NCBI RefSeq assembly: GCF_000613125.1
Contig: NZ_HG964497.1
Coordinates: 4,208,372-4,272,371, forward strand
Source of the DNA: Bacillus sp. EB01
Lineage (GTDB): Bacteria > Bacillota > Bacilli > Bacillales > Cytobacillaceae
Direction: 5' to 3'
DNA: 64,000 nt
Positions within the stretch are counted from its first letter, which is position 1, and the number at the start of each line of letters is the position of its first letter. Positions 17,713 through 27,043 of this stretch are shown here, one piece after another. The position numbers and the translations under genes are program-made. Below the pieces are notes generated by a model. The model worked only from the letters and a program-made list of their open reading frames with translations. It was not told the origin of the DNA and did not search any database.

Positions 17713-18759
17713 TTATTTCTTTTTTCCAGGCATGGGTTTGGCCCATAACAGCACTAAAAAAGCTAGGCTAACGTATCCGAATAATGGATAAAGGAAAGAC
17801 AAGAGTGTTCCATAATGAATCAAACTTGCCGCGTAGGATACGATAAATATTCCGGCAGTTATTGTCATCGTATTCAATGGCAAGTATTTTCTTAGCTGTC
17901 TCTCAAGTCCATAAATATTTCCTATGACAGATGTAAAAATCTCTGCATACACAATCCCCACAAAAATCCAATGGAAACCGGCTGCGAGCCTGAGCATTAC
18001 AGCTGCCATTGGGATTTCATAAGTTTCAAGGTTTGGGAGCATGACCATAGTCAAATGACTCGAAAACAAGATGAGTGTCAGTGCTATTCCCCCGAGAATC
18101 CCCCCCCATTTAATCGTCCAGTCATCACGTACTTCGGCGGCTATCGGTACAAGTACTGCCTGGGAAAGACCAAGATTAAAGGCAATGTATAAAAATGGGG
18201 AAATTAACCCCCTCCAGCTTATTCCATCATCATCCATTTTAAAAAAAGCATCCTTCAACCCGGGATGATCCAGCGACAGAATCATAAGAAACAAACTGAA
18301 AGCAATCATTGCCGGTACAATGAAGGTGTTTACAGCAAAAAGGCCTTTTGTGCCAACAGCCATAACAATTACCGACAAAACAATGGTCGTAATAACGCCG
18401 TAATGGCTTGACACACCGATTTGCTCTTTAAACACCGCCCCCGCTCCGGACATCATCACTGAGGTCACTCCTAGCAACATGAGCAGCATAAGGATATTGA
18501 TTATCTTTGCTGCAGAACGCCCAAATAAAAATTCATTAAATTCTTCATATGTTTCTGTTTTTGCCCAGACAGCGAGCCTCATTAATTTAGATCCAAGCGC
18601 AACAAGCAAGTAGCCGCTAACTAAAATCCCAATGAACCCAATAAATCCATATCGTGAAAAAAACTCCACAATTTCCCTTCCAGTTGCAAACCCCGCTCCC
18701 ACTACAGTTCCCACATAAACAGCGGCGATTTGGAAGGCTCCTGTCCAATTCCGTTTCAA
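17713..18759 (-). CDS. ykvI: Integral membrane transporter YkvI
   Basis: A 348-residue polytopic protein with about ten hydrophobic helices. Its N-terminus MKRNWTGAFQIAAVYVGTVV followed by GAGFATGREIVEFF matches B. subtilis YkvI, an APC-superfamily-like permease of unknown substrate. I chose the TTG at 18759 because GGGGAGG lies 9 nt upstream and the family starts here; upstream ATG codons at 18777 and 18819 extend it without support. The gene is divergent from clpE, with about 210 bp holding the CtsR sites in between. Confidence 0.8.
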   Translation of the reverse strand: MKRNWTGAFQIAAVYVGTVVGAGFATGREIVEFFSRYGFIGFIGILVSGYLLVALGSKLMRLAVWAKTETYEEFNEFLFGRSAAKIINILMLLMLLGVTSVMMSGAGAVFKEQIGVSSHYGVITTIVLSVIVMAVGTKGLFAVNTFIVPAMIAFSLFLMILSLDHPGLKDAFFKMDDDGISWRGLISPFLYIAFNLGLSQAVLVPIAAEVRDDWTIKWGGILGGIALTLILFSSHLTMVMLPNLETYEIPMAAVMLRLAAGFHWIFVGIVYAEIFTSVIGNIYGLERQLRKYLPLNTMTITAGIFIVSYAASLIHYGTLLSFLYPLFGYVSLAFLVLLWAKPMPGKKK

Positions 18760-18887
18760 AGAGACATCCCTCCCCATTAAACTATATGGGAAATAGGACA
18801 AACCATTCCTACCTTGCAAACTTTAAAAGAAAAACCTGATTCCATAAATTGGAGTGTCTTTTCAATAAAAATTTTTAAGCAAATCAG

Positions 18888-18945
18888 TTGAAAGTCAAAG
18901 AAGGTCAAAGTATACTTAGAAACCGAAAGATCAAAGTTAGTCAAA
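18888..18945 (+). promoter_or_regulatory. clpE promoter with two CtsR boxes
   Basis: TTGAAA (18888-18893), 17-bp spacer, TATACT (18911-18916). Inside the spacer lies a perfect CtsR heptad repeat, AGTCAAA-GAA-GGTCAAA (18893-18909). A second site, GATCAAA-GTT-AGTCAAA (18929-18945), lies just after the start. This is the known CtsR consensus, and two sites imply tight repression relieved by heat or protein damage. Confidence 0.93.
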
Positions 18946-18971
18946 ATCAAACTTTTAAGGGAGGCAGAACT

Positions 18972-21131
18972 ATGCTTTGCCAACAATGTAAACAAAACCA
19001 GGCAACAATTCAGTTAAAAATAAATGTTAATGGTATGAAAAGAGACTTTATGCTATGCCAGGATTGTTACACCAAGGAGCGTCAGGCAATGGCAAGCAGC
19101 TTTGGGCCATCTGCCGGAATACCTTCTTCTTTCTTTAACTTTAATACTCCGCCATTTGGCGGCCAGGACATCCCTGACCAAGGCTTTATCCAAGCCCAAG
19201 AATCCAAAAAAGCTAAGGGTGGCAATGGTTTCTTTGACAGCTACGGAAGAAATCTGTCACAAGCTGCTAAAGCGGGTTTAATTGACCCTGTTATTGGCCG
19301 TGATGAAGAAGTTGAACGCGTTATTGAAATATTGAACCGACGAAATAAAAATAATCCAGTGCTAATCGGTGAACCGGGTGTTGGTAAAACCGCTATAGCC
19401 GAAGGCCTGGCTTTGAAAATAACCGAAGGCAAAGTCCCTGCGAAACTGGCAAACAAGGAAATTTACTTGCTGGATGTGGCTTCGCTTGTTGCAAATACGG
19501 GTATTCGCGGCCAATTCGAAGAACGTATGAAGCAAATGATCTCAGAGCTTCAAAAACGCAAAAATATCATTCTGTTTATAGACGAAATACACTTGCTTGT
19601 AGGTGCAGGCTCCGCAGAAGGATCAATGGATGCAGGAAACATCCTCAAACCTGCACTTGCCCGTGGAGAATTACAATTAATTGGCGCAACAACGCTAAAG
19701 GAATATCGCCAAATTGAAAAGGATGCAGCTCTTGAACGAAGGTTCCAGCCAATTCACGTTCATGAGCCATCTGTTGAGGCAGCGATTGAAATACTAAAAG
19801 GGATTCAATCTAAATATGAAGCCTTTCATGAAGTAAGTTTCTCCGAAGAAGCTATCAAAGCTTGTGTCCAGCTATCACACCGGTATATCCAGGATCGGTT
19901 CCTGCCTGATAAGGCGATCGACCTCCTCGATGAAGCTGGTTCCAAGCTAAACTTGGCTTCTGGCAGCATTTCCTCCAAAGAGGATATTGATGCTAAGTTA
20001 AAGCACATCGCTGCTCAAAAAGAAATTGCATTAAAAGAGGAGAACTATGAAAAAGCCGCTAAGCTGCGTGATGAGGAGGCTGAGCTGGAAAAACTCTTAA
20101 ATGAAGTCCAGCCTAAAAATCGCCCTGTAGTAGAGGCTAGCAATATTCAAACTATAATCGAAAAGAAAACGGGTATCCCTGTAGGCAAATTGCATGAAGG
20201 GGAACAACAAATGCTGAAAAATCTTGAAGAATCAATTGGCAGGAAGGTCATTGGGCAAAAAGAGGCTGTGAAGAAGGTTGCTAAGGCCATCCGCCGCAGT
20301 CGCGCAGGCCTGAAAGCAAAACAAAGGCCGATTGGCTCATTCCTGTTCGCTGGCCCAACAGGTGTCGGGAAGACCGAATTAACAAAGACTCTAGCCGAGG
20401 AGTTATTTGGAACAAAAGATGCCATGATCAGGCTTGATATGAGCGAATATATGGAAAAACACAGTGTATCAAAGCTTATAGGTTCACCTCCTGGCTACGT
20501 CGGCTTTGAGGAAGCTGGCCAACTTACCGAGAAGGTTCGCAGGAATCCATACAGCATTATCCTGCTAGATGAAATTGAAAAAGCCCATCCTGATGTACAG
20601 CATATGTTCCTGCAAATTATGGAGGATGGACGTTTAACCGACAGCCAGGGCCGAACTGTCTCCTTCAAGGACACAGTCATCATTATGACTACAAATGCCG
20701 GAGCAGGTTTCAAGCCAATCCACGTCGGCTTTGGTAACAGCGGGCAAAGCAAACAAACCGGGCTGCTCGAATCCTTGGATGGCTACTTCAAGCCCGAATT
20801 CCTGAACCGCTTTGATAGCATCATAGAATTCACACAGCTAGCAAAAGAAGACTTGCTGCAAATCGTTGACTTGATGATTGCAGATTTAAATGCAACTCTG
20901 GCCGAACAAAGCCTGTCTTTGGCTGTCACTCAGGAAACTAAAACCAAACTAGCCGAACTTGGTTATCATCCGGCATTTGGTGCCCGCCCATTGAGGAGGG
21001 TCATCCAGGAGCAGCTTGAAGACAAAATTGCTGATTTGATTCTTGATCAGCCGGATTTGAAAAAGATTGAAGCAATTCTTGATGGGGATGAGATCGTCCT
21101 GAAAGAAAAAGCTGTAGAAGTGAATAATTAG
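18972..21131 (+). CDS. clpE: ATP-dependent Clp protease ATP-binding subunit ClpE
   Basis: A 719-residue Hsp100 protein. The N-terminal zinc finger is [10 protein letters not shown] with the second pair at residues 29 and 32 (LCQDC), diagnostic of ClpE. The first AAA module has Walker A GEPGVGKT (133-140) and the second GPTGVGKT, with the UVR-like [21 protein letters not shown] linker between. C-terminal sensor motifs are in [13 protein letters not shown]. It unfolds substrates for ClpP and helps disassemble CtsR-regulated stress aggregates. The ATG at 18972 has GGGAGGC upstream. Transcribed alone under CtsR. Confidence 0.95.
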   Translation: MLCQQCKQNQATIQLKINVNGMKRDFMLCQDCYTKERQAMASSFGPSAGIPSSFFNFNTPPFGGQDIPDQGFIQAQESKKAKGGNGFFDSYGRNLSQAAKAGLIDPVIGRDEEVERVIEILNRRNKNNPVLIGEPGVGKTAIAEGLALKITEGKVPAKLANKEIYLLDVASLVANTGIRGQFEERMKQMISELQKRKNIILFIDEIHLLVGAGSAEGSMDAGNILKPALARGELQLIGATTLKEYRQIEKDAALERRFQPIHVHEPSVEAAIEILKGIQSKYEAFHEVSFSEEAIKACVQLSHRYIQDRFLPDKAIDLLDEAGSKLNLASGSISSKEDIDAKLKHIAAQKEIALKEENYEKAAKLRDEEAELEKLLNEVQPKNRPVVEASNIQTIIEKKTGIPVGKLHEGEQQMLKNLEESIGRKVIGQKEAVKKVAKAIRRSRAGLKAKQRPIGSFLFAGPTGVGKTELTKTLAEELFGTKDAMIRLDMSEYMEKHSVSKLIGSPPGYVGFEEAGQLTEKVRRNPYSIILLDEIEKAHPDVQHMFLQIMEDGRLTDSQGRTVSFKDTVIIMTTNAGAGFKPIHVGFGNSGQSKQTGLLESLDGYFKPEFLNRFDSIIEFTQLAKEDLLQIVDLMIADLNATLAEQSLSLAVTQETKTKLAELGYHPAFGARPLRRVIQEQLEDKIADLILDQPDLKKIEAILDGDEIVLKEKAVEVNN

Positions 21132-21139
21132 TACAATTA

Positions 21140-21177
21140 GAGGCTGTCCCAAAGTTACTTTTGGGCGCCTCTTTTTT
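21140..21177 (+). terminator. Terminator after clpE
   Basis: GAGGCTGTCCCAAAGT stem ending in GCGCCTC and TTTTTT. A similar GGCTGTCCCGAAGT hairpin follows lutP at 43056, so this is a recurrent terminator form. Confidence 0.85.
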
Positions 21178-21198
21178 GTTGAATGAACAGTGCAATGG

Positions 21199-21268
21199 AT
21201 TTTGGCTCCACAAAGGGAAGCACCCGAGAGTAATCATCGCAGAGACAGGCGCTTTCATCTCCTGACTC
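21199..21268. repeat. Dispersed intergenic repeat, fragment
   Basis: About 70 bp with GTAATCATCGCAGAGACAGG, similar to part of the copies at 8982-9258 and 50253-50458. Confidence 0.6.
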
Positions 21269-21313
21269 TTTTCCTCCCACGTTCCTGCTGATAAATTTAT
21301 TACCTGATGGAAA

Positions 21314-21340
21314 AGGACCCGGAAAAAAATCCCGGGTCCT
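21314..21340 (-). terminator. Terminator of the oligoendopeptidase gene
   Basis: AGGACCCGGG and CCGGGTCCT arms, followed by TTTTCC on the minus strand. Confidence 0.8.
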
Positions 21341-21352
21341 GTTTTACATTAT

Positions 21353-23047
21353 TTAAAGCTTCTTGTCATCGACTGAATCAAGCCAATTTCCGATTACGTC
21401 GACAACCGATTCCACGCAACCATCCTCGAATGGAGAGATGAGCCCTGCTTCCTTTACAAGCCCAAGGAAGGACTGGCTGCCTCCAAGCGAACAGAGATGG
21501 AGATAGTCTTTCCAGGCTGACTCCATATCCTCCTGGGACCTCTTCCAGAATTGGAATGCGCAAATTTGGGCGAGTGTGTAATCAATATAATAGAACGGAG
21601 AATTGAAGATATGACCTTGCCTCTGCCAGAATCCGCCTCGGTTCAAATAATCATTCTCTTCATAGTTCTTGTGTGGCTGGTATTTCTTTTCAATTTCACG
21701 CCACTTTGCTTTCCTTTCAGCAGGGGTAGCCTTTGGATTCTCATATACCCAATGCTGGAATTCATCCACGGATACTCCGTATGGCAGGAATAATAGGGCT
21801 CCTCCAAGGTGCTGGAACTTGTATTTTTCAGTATCCTCCTTGAAGAACAGCTCCATCCATGGCCAAGTGAAAAATTCCATGCTCATCGAGTGAATTTCAC
21901 AGGCTTCATAAGTAGGCCAATAATATTCAGGGATTTGGAAGTGCCTGCTTGAATAAACCTGAAATGCATGGCCCGCTTCATGGGTCAACACATCGATGTC
22001 CCCCGATGTTCCATTGAAGTTAGAGAAGATGAATGGCGCCTTGTAATCTTCCACATATGTACAGTAGCCGCCGGCAGCCTTGCCCTTCTTGGCAACAAGG
22101 TCCATCAAGTTATTTCCTCTCATAAAACGGAAAAATTCACCCGTTTCCGAGGATAGCTCATCATACATTTTCTGCCCGTTTTCAATGATCCAGTCAGGGG
22201 TTCCTTTGGGTACAGGATTCCCGGAAGTATAGCTGAACCCTTCATCATAATAATAGAGCTTATCAACACCAATCCGTTCCTGCTGGCGTTTTTTTAGTTT
22301 AGTAGCAATCGGGACAATATACTCCTCGACTTGTTTTCTGAATCCAGCAACCATCTCTGCATTGTAATCTGTCCGGTACATCCTGAAGTATGCCAGTTCA
22401 ACAAAGTTTTTATAGCCAAGCTTATGGGCAATTTCTGTCCTAACCTTTACCAGGTCATCATAAATACGGTCAAAGCTTTCTTCATTGCTGCTGAAGAAAC
22501 CGAATTTGGCTTCACTGGCGCGTTTTCTTGTTTCGCGATTTACGGATTCCGTGTAAGGATCCAACTGTGCAAGTGTAAGCTCTTCACCGTCAAATTTAAT
22601 TTTTGCCGATGCCACAAGCTTTGTATATTCTGAAACCAGCTTATTTTCCTTTTGTAAAAGCGGGATGATGTCAGGCTGAAATGTTTTTAACTGAGCTTCC
22701 GCTAGTGCGAATAACTGTGTCCCCCATTTTGCCTCAAGCTCTATCCTGAAGTTTGAGCTTGTTAAGGCCTCATAGTATTTAGTGACAAGCCCTTCAAGCT
22801 CAGGGCCAATTTCGTCCATAAAATCCTGCTCTTCTTTATAAAATTCATCCTCGGTATCAATGGAATGGCGTACTGAAACAAGCGTGAACATAGTTGTCAG
22901 CTTATTCCTTAATCCATTAATTTTGTCCATGATCCGTCCCTGCTCATCCGCACTTGCTGCGTCTTTGAACTCGTCTAAGGCCGCTTCGAATGATAGTTTC
23001 GCTTCGTCAATGTCAGGACGAGCGTATGTATATTCTTCAAATTTCAA
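21353..23047 (-). CDS. M3 family oligoendopeptidase
   Basis: A 564-residue zinc oligopeptidase. The zinc motif is THEAGHAFQVY (HEAGH at 356-360), with the third ligand region YEACEIHSMSMEFF some 30 residues on, and the C-terminal substrate loop near INSPFYYIDYTLAQ-like sequence (residues about 500-515). Length and motifs fit the PepF-related M3 group. It cleaves short peptides in the cytoplasm. I start it at TTG 23047, where AAGGGGAG precedes; an extension to 23092 lacks a ribosome site. Single-gene unit with its own terminator. Confidence 0.9.
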   Translation of the reverse strand: MKFEEYTYARPDIDEAKLSFEAALDEFKDAASADEQGRIMDKINGLRNKLTTMFTLVSVRHSIDTEDEFYKEEQDFMDEIGPELEGLVTKYYEALTSSNFRIELEAKWGTQLFALAEAQLKTFQPDIIPLLQKENKLVSEYTKLVASAKIKFDGEELTLAQLDPYTESVNRETRKRASEAKFGFFSSNEESFDRIYDDLVKVRTEIAHKLGYKNFVELAYFRMYRTDYNAEMVAGFRKQVEEYIVPIATKLKKRQQERIGVDKLYYYDEGFSYTSGNPVPKGTPDWIIENGQKMYDELSSETGEFFRFMRGNNLMDLVAKKGKAAGGYCTYVEDYKAPFIFSNFNGTSGDIDVLTHEAGHAFQVYSSRHFQIPEYYWPTYEACEIHSMSMEFFTWPWMELFFKEDTEKYKFQHLGGALLFLPYGVSVDEFQHWVYENPKATPAERKAKWREIEKKYQPHKNYEENDYLNRGGFWQRQGHIFNSPFYYIDYTLAQICAFQFWKRSQEDMESAWKDYLHLCSLGGSQSFLGLVKEAGLISPFEDGCVESVVDVIGNWLDSVDDKKL

Positions 23048-23273
23048 ATGGCTCCCCTTCTTTCCATATAATACCCTTTGGTTTCGACACAAGCCTTCCC
23101 TTTTCCTTCATATTCAGAAAAGTCTTGCAGAACAATTATAGACTTCCAAATCAATTGTGGCAATACAATGAATTTCCTGGATAGTATACATTATCAAAAG
23201 TGAAGCCATTCCTATTTTGTATTAAAAAGTGGTGTCGAGAATCGAAGCCATTTTGTTGACTAAACGGAACAAA

Positions 23274-23299
23274 AATAGACGGCTTAGTTGCCGTCTATT
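23274..23299 (-). terminator. Terminator after mhqR
   Basis: AATAGACGGC and GCCGTCTATT arms, followed by TTTTTG on the minus strand. Confidence 0.85.
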
Positions 23300-23310
23300 G
23301 CTTGAGTTAT

Positions 23311-23751
23311 TTAGTATTTTCCTGATGGAATACCCAGCTTTTTCAACAGGTCAATTGCCTGGCTGCGTTCGTCCTCGGAAATACGGGACATAATTTCGTG
23401 TATATTTTGTTCATGGCTTGGAAATACCTCTTCAATAAAATCTTTTCCTTTATCTGTGATTGCAGCAAATGTAACCCTTCGATCAGTAGGACATGCAACA
23501 CGCTGAAGAAGGCCTTTTTGCTCCAATTTATCAACAACATATGTTATACTTCCGCTTGCAATCAAGATTTTACTTCCAATTTGCTGCATTGGCTGGTCAC
23601 CTTTATGATAAAGAAGTTCTAGGACAGCAAATTCAGTTGGATTTAATCCATTTTCCTGGATAAGCTTGTTGACTTGCTCATTAATCGCTTTAAAAGCCCT
23701 TGATAGAACAATATATAGCTTCAGTGACTGTGCAACAGAGTCTTTTTCCAT
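23311..23751 (-). CDS. mhqR: MarR-family repressor MhqR
   Basis: A 146-residue winged-helix repressor. LNPTEFAVLELLYHKGDQPMQQIG, LIASGSITYVVDKLEQKGL and RDRRVTFAAIT-like (PTDRRVTFAAITDKG) match B. subtilis MhqR (YkvE), which senses quinones and electrophiles and represses detoxification genes. The ATG at 23751 is preferred to a GTG at 23760 that overlaps the ribosome site AAAGGGTG. It is divergent from an Fsr-type exporter, with a palindromic operator between them. This suggests that the pair forms a self-controlled quinone or drug efflux unit, an arrangement I infer rather than know. Confidence 0.85.
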   Translation of the reverse strand: MEKDSVAQSLKLYIVLSRAFKAINEQVNKLIQENGLNPTEFAVLELLYHKGDQPMQQIGSKILIASGSITYVVDKLEQKGLLQRVACPTDRRVTFAAITDKGKDFIEEVFPSHEQNIHEIMSRISEDERSQAIDLLKKLGIPSGKY

Positions 23752-23780
23752 ATTATTCACCCTTTGTAGTATAATTAACG

Positions 23781-23798
23781 TATCTCGAATTCAAGATA
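23781..23798. promoter_or_regulatory. MhqR operator candidate
   Basis: TATCTCGAATTCAAGATA, an 18-bp near-palindrome with the TATCTCGAA half-site typical of MhqR-regulated promoters. On the minus strand TTGAAT and TACTAC/TATACT lie around it as possible promoter hexamers of mhqR, suggesting autorepression. Confidence 0.7.
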
Positions 23799-23874
23799 AT
23801 TATAATAAATTGGACAGCCACTGTCAAATCAAGGGACTACAAAAATTTGTTTCCTCTTTTGGATTTTAGTTTTA

Positions 23875-23890
23875 TTCTATAATTATAGAA
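23875..23890 (+). promoter_or_regulatory. Palindrome overlapping the exporter promoter
   Basis: TTCTATAATTATAGAA is a perfect 16-bp palindrome holding a TATAAT -10-like hexamer, 28 bp before the exporter start. No clear -35 element is seen. Confidence 0.45.
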
Positions 23891-23917
23891 AATTTTAATA
23901 GAGGAGTTCGTATTGAC

Positions 23918-25156
23918 ATGACTTCACAGGCTGCATCAGCTGTTAAGACCCAAACTACCCCTGAGGCAACTACATACAAAATTCTGTTTGTTATTAGTAT
24001 ATGCCATTTATTGAACGATGCGATTCAGTCGGTTGTACCGGCAATGTTTCCAATTCTAGAGAAATCCCTTGGCTTGAATTTTACCCAATTGGGGTTAATT
24101 GCATTTTCCCTGAACATGATTTCTTCTGTTATGCAGCCTGTTGTCGGCCAGGCTACTGATAAACGGCCGCTTCCTTATGCCCTTCCAATAGGGTTGGCTT
24201 CTTCAATGGCTGGTGTCCTCGGGCTTGCTTTTGCACCCAATTTTATATTAATCATTCTATCCGTTATTTTCATTGGGCTGGGTTCCGCTGTTTTCCATCC
24301 AGAAGGGTCAAGGGTCGCCTATATGGCAGCCGGGCCTAAAAGGGGGCTTGCACAATCAATCTACCAGGTAGGCGGTAATTCCGGACAGGCATTGGCTCCA
24401 TTGATTACAGCTCTCGTGCTTGTACCTTTCGGGCAAAAGGGAGCAGCCTGGTTTGCTATTGTAGCAGCTATCGCTGTCACTCTACTCGTTTATATTGCAC
24501 GCTGGTACTCAGGGAGACTAGAAACCGCAAAAAGGGCTTTGGGTGGCAAGAAACCGGCTGTAGTGCCTTCAAAGCCCCTGTCTAAAGCTGTAAAGCTTGC
24601 TTTATTGTTCATTTTACTTTTAATTTTTGCGCGTTCCTGGTATATATCTGGAGTCACGAATTTCTATGCGTTTTTTGCAATTGAGAAATATGGATTCTCG
24701 ATTCAGCAAGCCCAGTACTTGCTATTTGCATTTCTTGTAGCCGGTGCAATTGGTACATTTTTCGGCGGTCCGCTAGCCGACCGTTTCGGAAGAAAGAAAG
24801 TCATAGCCGAATCTATGCTTGCCGCGGTCCCATTTTCTATCGCAATCCCTTTCCTCCCTCCTATTGCTGCATTGCTTTGCCTTCTTTTAAACGGATTTAT
24901 TCTTATGACGAGCTTTTCTGTAACGGTGGTATATGCGCAGGAGCTTGTTCCTGGGAAAATCGGCCTCATGTCTGGGCTGACAGTCGGCCTTGCATTTGGA
25001 ATGGGAGCGATTGGATCAGTCGGACTTGGATATGCAGCAGATTGGGCGGGCCTGCCGGAAATGATTACAGCGTTAGGATTCCTTCCTTTGCTGGGGCTTA
25101 TTGCGCTTTTGCTTCCGCCAGATGAAAACGTCAGACAATGGAACAAAGCAGATTGA
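23918..25156 (+). CDS. Fsr-type MFS exporter
   Basis: A 412-residue major facilitator with twelve predicted helices. CHLLNDAIQSVVPAMFPILEKSLGL near residue 30 and GSAVFHPEGSRVAYMAAGPKRGLAQSIYQVGGN near residue 120 are hallmarks of the fosmidomycin-resistance (Fsr) family, and the cytoplasmic loop motif FFGGPLADRFGRKK is seen near residue 285. It probably exports toxic compounds by proton antiport. The long N-terminal cytoplasmic tail is rich in Thr and Ala. It is divergent from mhqR, whose product likely controls it. AGAGGAG-like sequence lies before the ATG. A strong terminator follows. Confidence 0.87.
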   Translation: MTSQAASAVKTQTTPEATTYKILFVISICHLLNDAIQSVVPAMFPILEKSLGLNFTQLGLIAFSLNMISSVMQPVVGQATDKRPLPYALPIGLASSMAGVLGLAFAPNFILIILSVIFIGLGSAVFHPEGSRVAYMAAGPKRGLAQSIYQVGGNSGQALAPLITALVLVPFGQKGAAWFAIVAAIAVTLLVYIARWYSGRLETAKRALGGKKPAVVPSKPLSKAVKLALLFILLLIFARSWYISGVTNFYAFFAIEKYGFSIQQAQYLLFAFLVAGAIGTFFGGPLADRFGRKKVIAESMLAAVPFSIAIPFLPPIAALLCLLLNGFILMTSFSVTVVYAQELVPGKIGLMSGLTVGLAFGMGAIGSVGLGYAADWAGLPEMITALGFLPLLGLIALLLPPDENVRQWNKAD

Positions 25157-25169
25157 TTTAAATATTGCA

Positions 25170-25203
25170 AAAAGGCATGGCCCTTCAGCCATGCCTTTTC
25201 TTA
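25170..25203 (+). terminator. Terminator after the exporter gene
   Basis: AAAAGGCATGGC and GCCATGCCTTTT arms followed by CTTAC. Confidence 0.85.
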
Positions 25204-25527
25204 CAATTAAGCAATTTGTTCCCTTTTAATAAAAGAACTCCTGACAGAGAACAATCCAATTGGAATATCAATTCCTTCATAGGGGGCCAACAATGGGTAA
25301 CCGTCAATATTGACAGTGAGGAGGTTCATAAACAAGCCTTCTCACTTTCCTGATTGTAGTAAGTGTATACCTCATGGATTAAGCACAGCGGTTACCATAC
25401 TTTGGGCAAACTCCGATATTTCAAATATTAGGTTAAATTGTATTTAGTAATTAAATTGAATGGGGAATTTTCAATCTGGAAAACTATCTGCCTAGCACCA
25501 AAAATACAATCAACTAAATCCTCCGGT

Positions 25528-25717
25528 GTATTGGCATCGTTTTGGGCTCTAAATACATGCGAAATGTGTCCAATAGCCGGTATTGGCATCGTTTTGACCT
25601 CAAATTTCATGTGAAATGTCTCCAATAACCAGTATTGGCATCGTTTTGATTCCAAAATTGATGCGAAATGTGTCCAATAGCCAGTTATGAGCATCATATT
25701 GGGCTCAGAAATCAATC
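25528..25717. repeat. Tandem 52-bp palindromic repeats (3.6 copies)
   Basis: Units start at 25528, 25580, 25632 and 25684 (last one degenerate). Each opens TATTGGCATCGTTTTG and closes GCGAAATGTGTCCAATA, so the ends TATTGG and CCAATA can pair and every unit is an imperfect palindrome of about 47 nt with a 5-nt spacer. The inner core (GACCTC, ATGCGAAATGT) recurs in the 37061 repeat. Confidence 0.9.
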
Positions 25718-25750
25718 AATAATTAGGTTGCAGCTCTGCAACTAAAAAAA

Positions 25751-25788
25751 AGGATGGTACCTATCTGCTAACGCGATAGGTCCAGCCT
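25751..25788 (-). terminator. Terminator after the hemerythrin gene
   Basis: AGGCTGGACCTATC and GATAGGTACCATCCT arms with a loop, followed by eight T on the minus strand. Confidence 0.8.
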
Positions 25789-25817
25789 TTAGTTCGTATT
25801 TTAATATTTAATCCTGT

Positions 25818-26345
25818 TTAAATTTCCTGAATCCGGCGATGAAGTTCCGCCTTTTCTTCTTCTGACAGCATCCGCTGTGCCATTGGGAATAGTACATTTT
25901 CTTCCTTGGCAAAATGGTCTGTTAATGTATAGTATGCTTCCTTGATTTGCTTAGCAAGTATATTGATTTCATCCATTGTAAAGTTTGCATTTTCAGCCTC
26001 GGTAGTGGAGAGATAATTTCCGATCAAGGTTTTGGCACGGTCATGTTCGTATTCCATGACTGCAATTGGCCCTGAAGTTCGGCCGATATACGTACCCATC
26101 ATTTCAAACAGGACACCCTCTTCTCTGTCTGAATGGGGTCCAAGATCCGCAATGAATCTTCGTGTCTTAACTGTCAGTTCACTAAAGTTTTCTGTCACCT
26201 CAACTCCATTTTCAATATGCGTAACCAACTTTAGCAATCCCTCAAGCTGTTCAAGTAAAGGAGGATGCTCGCTTTTCAATTGCTGCAACCCTTCACACAA
26301 TTCGACTGTTCCCATTCCTCCAAAAGAACTCATACACCCACTCAT
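25818..26345 (-). CDS. Hemerythrin-domain protein
   Basis: A 175-residue protein with a hemerythrin HHE cation-binding fold. Iron ligand motifs are LKSEHPPLLEQL near residue 24, LGPHSDREEGVLFEMMG near 70, VMEYEHDRAK near 95, and LTDHFAKEENVLFPMAQRML near 145. It may bind O2, NO or a di-iron centre, similar to ScdA/YtfE-type repair proteins but without the ScdA N-terminal domain. The N-terminus MSGCMSSFGGMGTVELCEG has two cysteines of unknown role. AAAGGGGAA supports the ATG. Its promoter carries an Fnr-type box, so expression at low oxygen or under NO is likely. Confidence 0.85.
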   Translation of the reverse strand: MSGCMSSFGGMGTVELCEGLQQLKSEHPPLLEQLEGLLKLVTHIENGVEVTENFSELTVKTRRFIADLGPHSDREEGVLFEMMGTYIGRTSGPIAVMEYEHDRAKTLIGNYLSTTEAENANFTMDEINILAKQIKEAYYTLTDHFAKEENVLFPMAQRMLSEEEKAELHRRIQEI

Positions 26346-26385
26346 TTTATTTTCCCCTTTCCAAATAGTGTTTTGATTTATTTTT

Positions 26386-26428
26386 AGTATAGGGGGATTG
26401 GCAATGAATAGTTGTGATGAATGTCACT
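26386..26428 (-). promoter_or_regulatory. Fnr-type operator and -10 of the hemerythrin gene
   Basis: AGTGACATTCATCACA at 26413-26428 (read on the minus strand) matches TGTGA-N6-TCACA in 9 of 10 arm positions. TATACT lies at 26391-26386. With +1 near 26379, the palindrome centre is at -41.5, the class II activator position. A Rex-type site is a less likely reading. Confidence 0.72.
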
Positions 26429-26553
26429 CGACAGAAAATCGCCACATTTTACAAGAGTGAATTAAATATTCAAAAAAATTTAACATTTACTTAAACATTT
26501 CTATAAGGACACGACATATAATTTAGGTAAGACCTTAAAGGGAGGGACAAAGA

Positions 26554-26895
26554 ATGAATTTTCCATATTACAGAGAGTTTTACCCAACAGCAATGTTGCA
26601 AATAGGCCAAAATGATTCAGCTATATTAAGAGACTCCTGCCTTACAAACTCCGGACCTACTCATTGGCTGATCGCCTTGCAGGAAGAAAAAATTGAACTT
26701 CCGGAAGATTATTGCCACTGGAAAGTTGTTGTTTATACTGCAGATTCAGAAGGATCATTTAATTGGGAGACTCCCTATTATTCATCACCTTTGTTTAATG
26801 CAATTGAATCCGCAATTGAACTCGCCCAGCATTACCAACAATGCGGAACGAATGACGAACTTTGTTCCCTTGATTTAAATACAAAAATTAGTTAG
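26554..26895 (+). CDS. Hypothetical protein
   Basis: A 113-residue soluble protein, MNFPYYREFYPTAMLQIGQN, then THWLIALQEEKIELPEDY and an acidic C-terminal part with ESAIELAQHYQQCG. GGGAGGG supports the ATG, and TATAAT lies near 26517. I do not recognise the family. It is divergent from the hemerythrin gene, but its promoter lies about 90 bp from the Fnr-type box, too far for class II activation. Function unknown. Confidence 0.65.
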   Translation: MNFPYYREFYPTAMLQIGQNDSAILRDSCLTNSGPTHWLIALQEEKIELPEDYCHWKVVVYTADSEGSFNWETPYYSSPLFNAIESAIELAQHYQQCGTNDELCSLDLNTKIS

Positions 26896-27043
26896 ACCTC
26901 TGGCACGTTCCCCTTAAAGCTTCACCTCTTTTTAACCTCAATTGTGAATTCCTATACATAGCATGTGAATAGTGGAATATAAACATTACTTTCTTTTACT
27001 CTTTTTATATAAAACAAGGACTGTTTGGGTCGAGGAAGCTTTT

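Larger units (their letters stand above)
25157..25817. other. Long intergenic region with tandem repeats
   Basis: 661 bp without a credible gene. It holds the exporter terminator, about 300 bp of AT-rich sequence, the 52-bp tandem repeats at 25528-25717 and the hemerythrin terminator. A 95-codon frame on the minus strand simply runs through the repeats and is not accepted. Confidence 0.6.

Noticed and set aside
24703-25170. 155-codon minus-strand frame over the exporter
   Set aside because: Antisense to a conserved membrane protein; no ribosome site.
25428-25715. 95-codon open frame on the minus strand
   Set aside because: It runs through the 52-bp tandem repeats with no ribosome site; the sequence is repetitive DNA, not a protein.
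25528-25717. CRISPR array
   Set aside because: The 52-bp units follow each other with no unique spacers, are themselves palindromic, and no cas genes are present.
26940-26960. Possible Fnr site TGTGAATTCCTATACA
   Set aside because: Second arm matches at only 3 of 5 positions and no promoter lies at the right distance.
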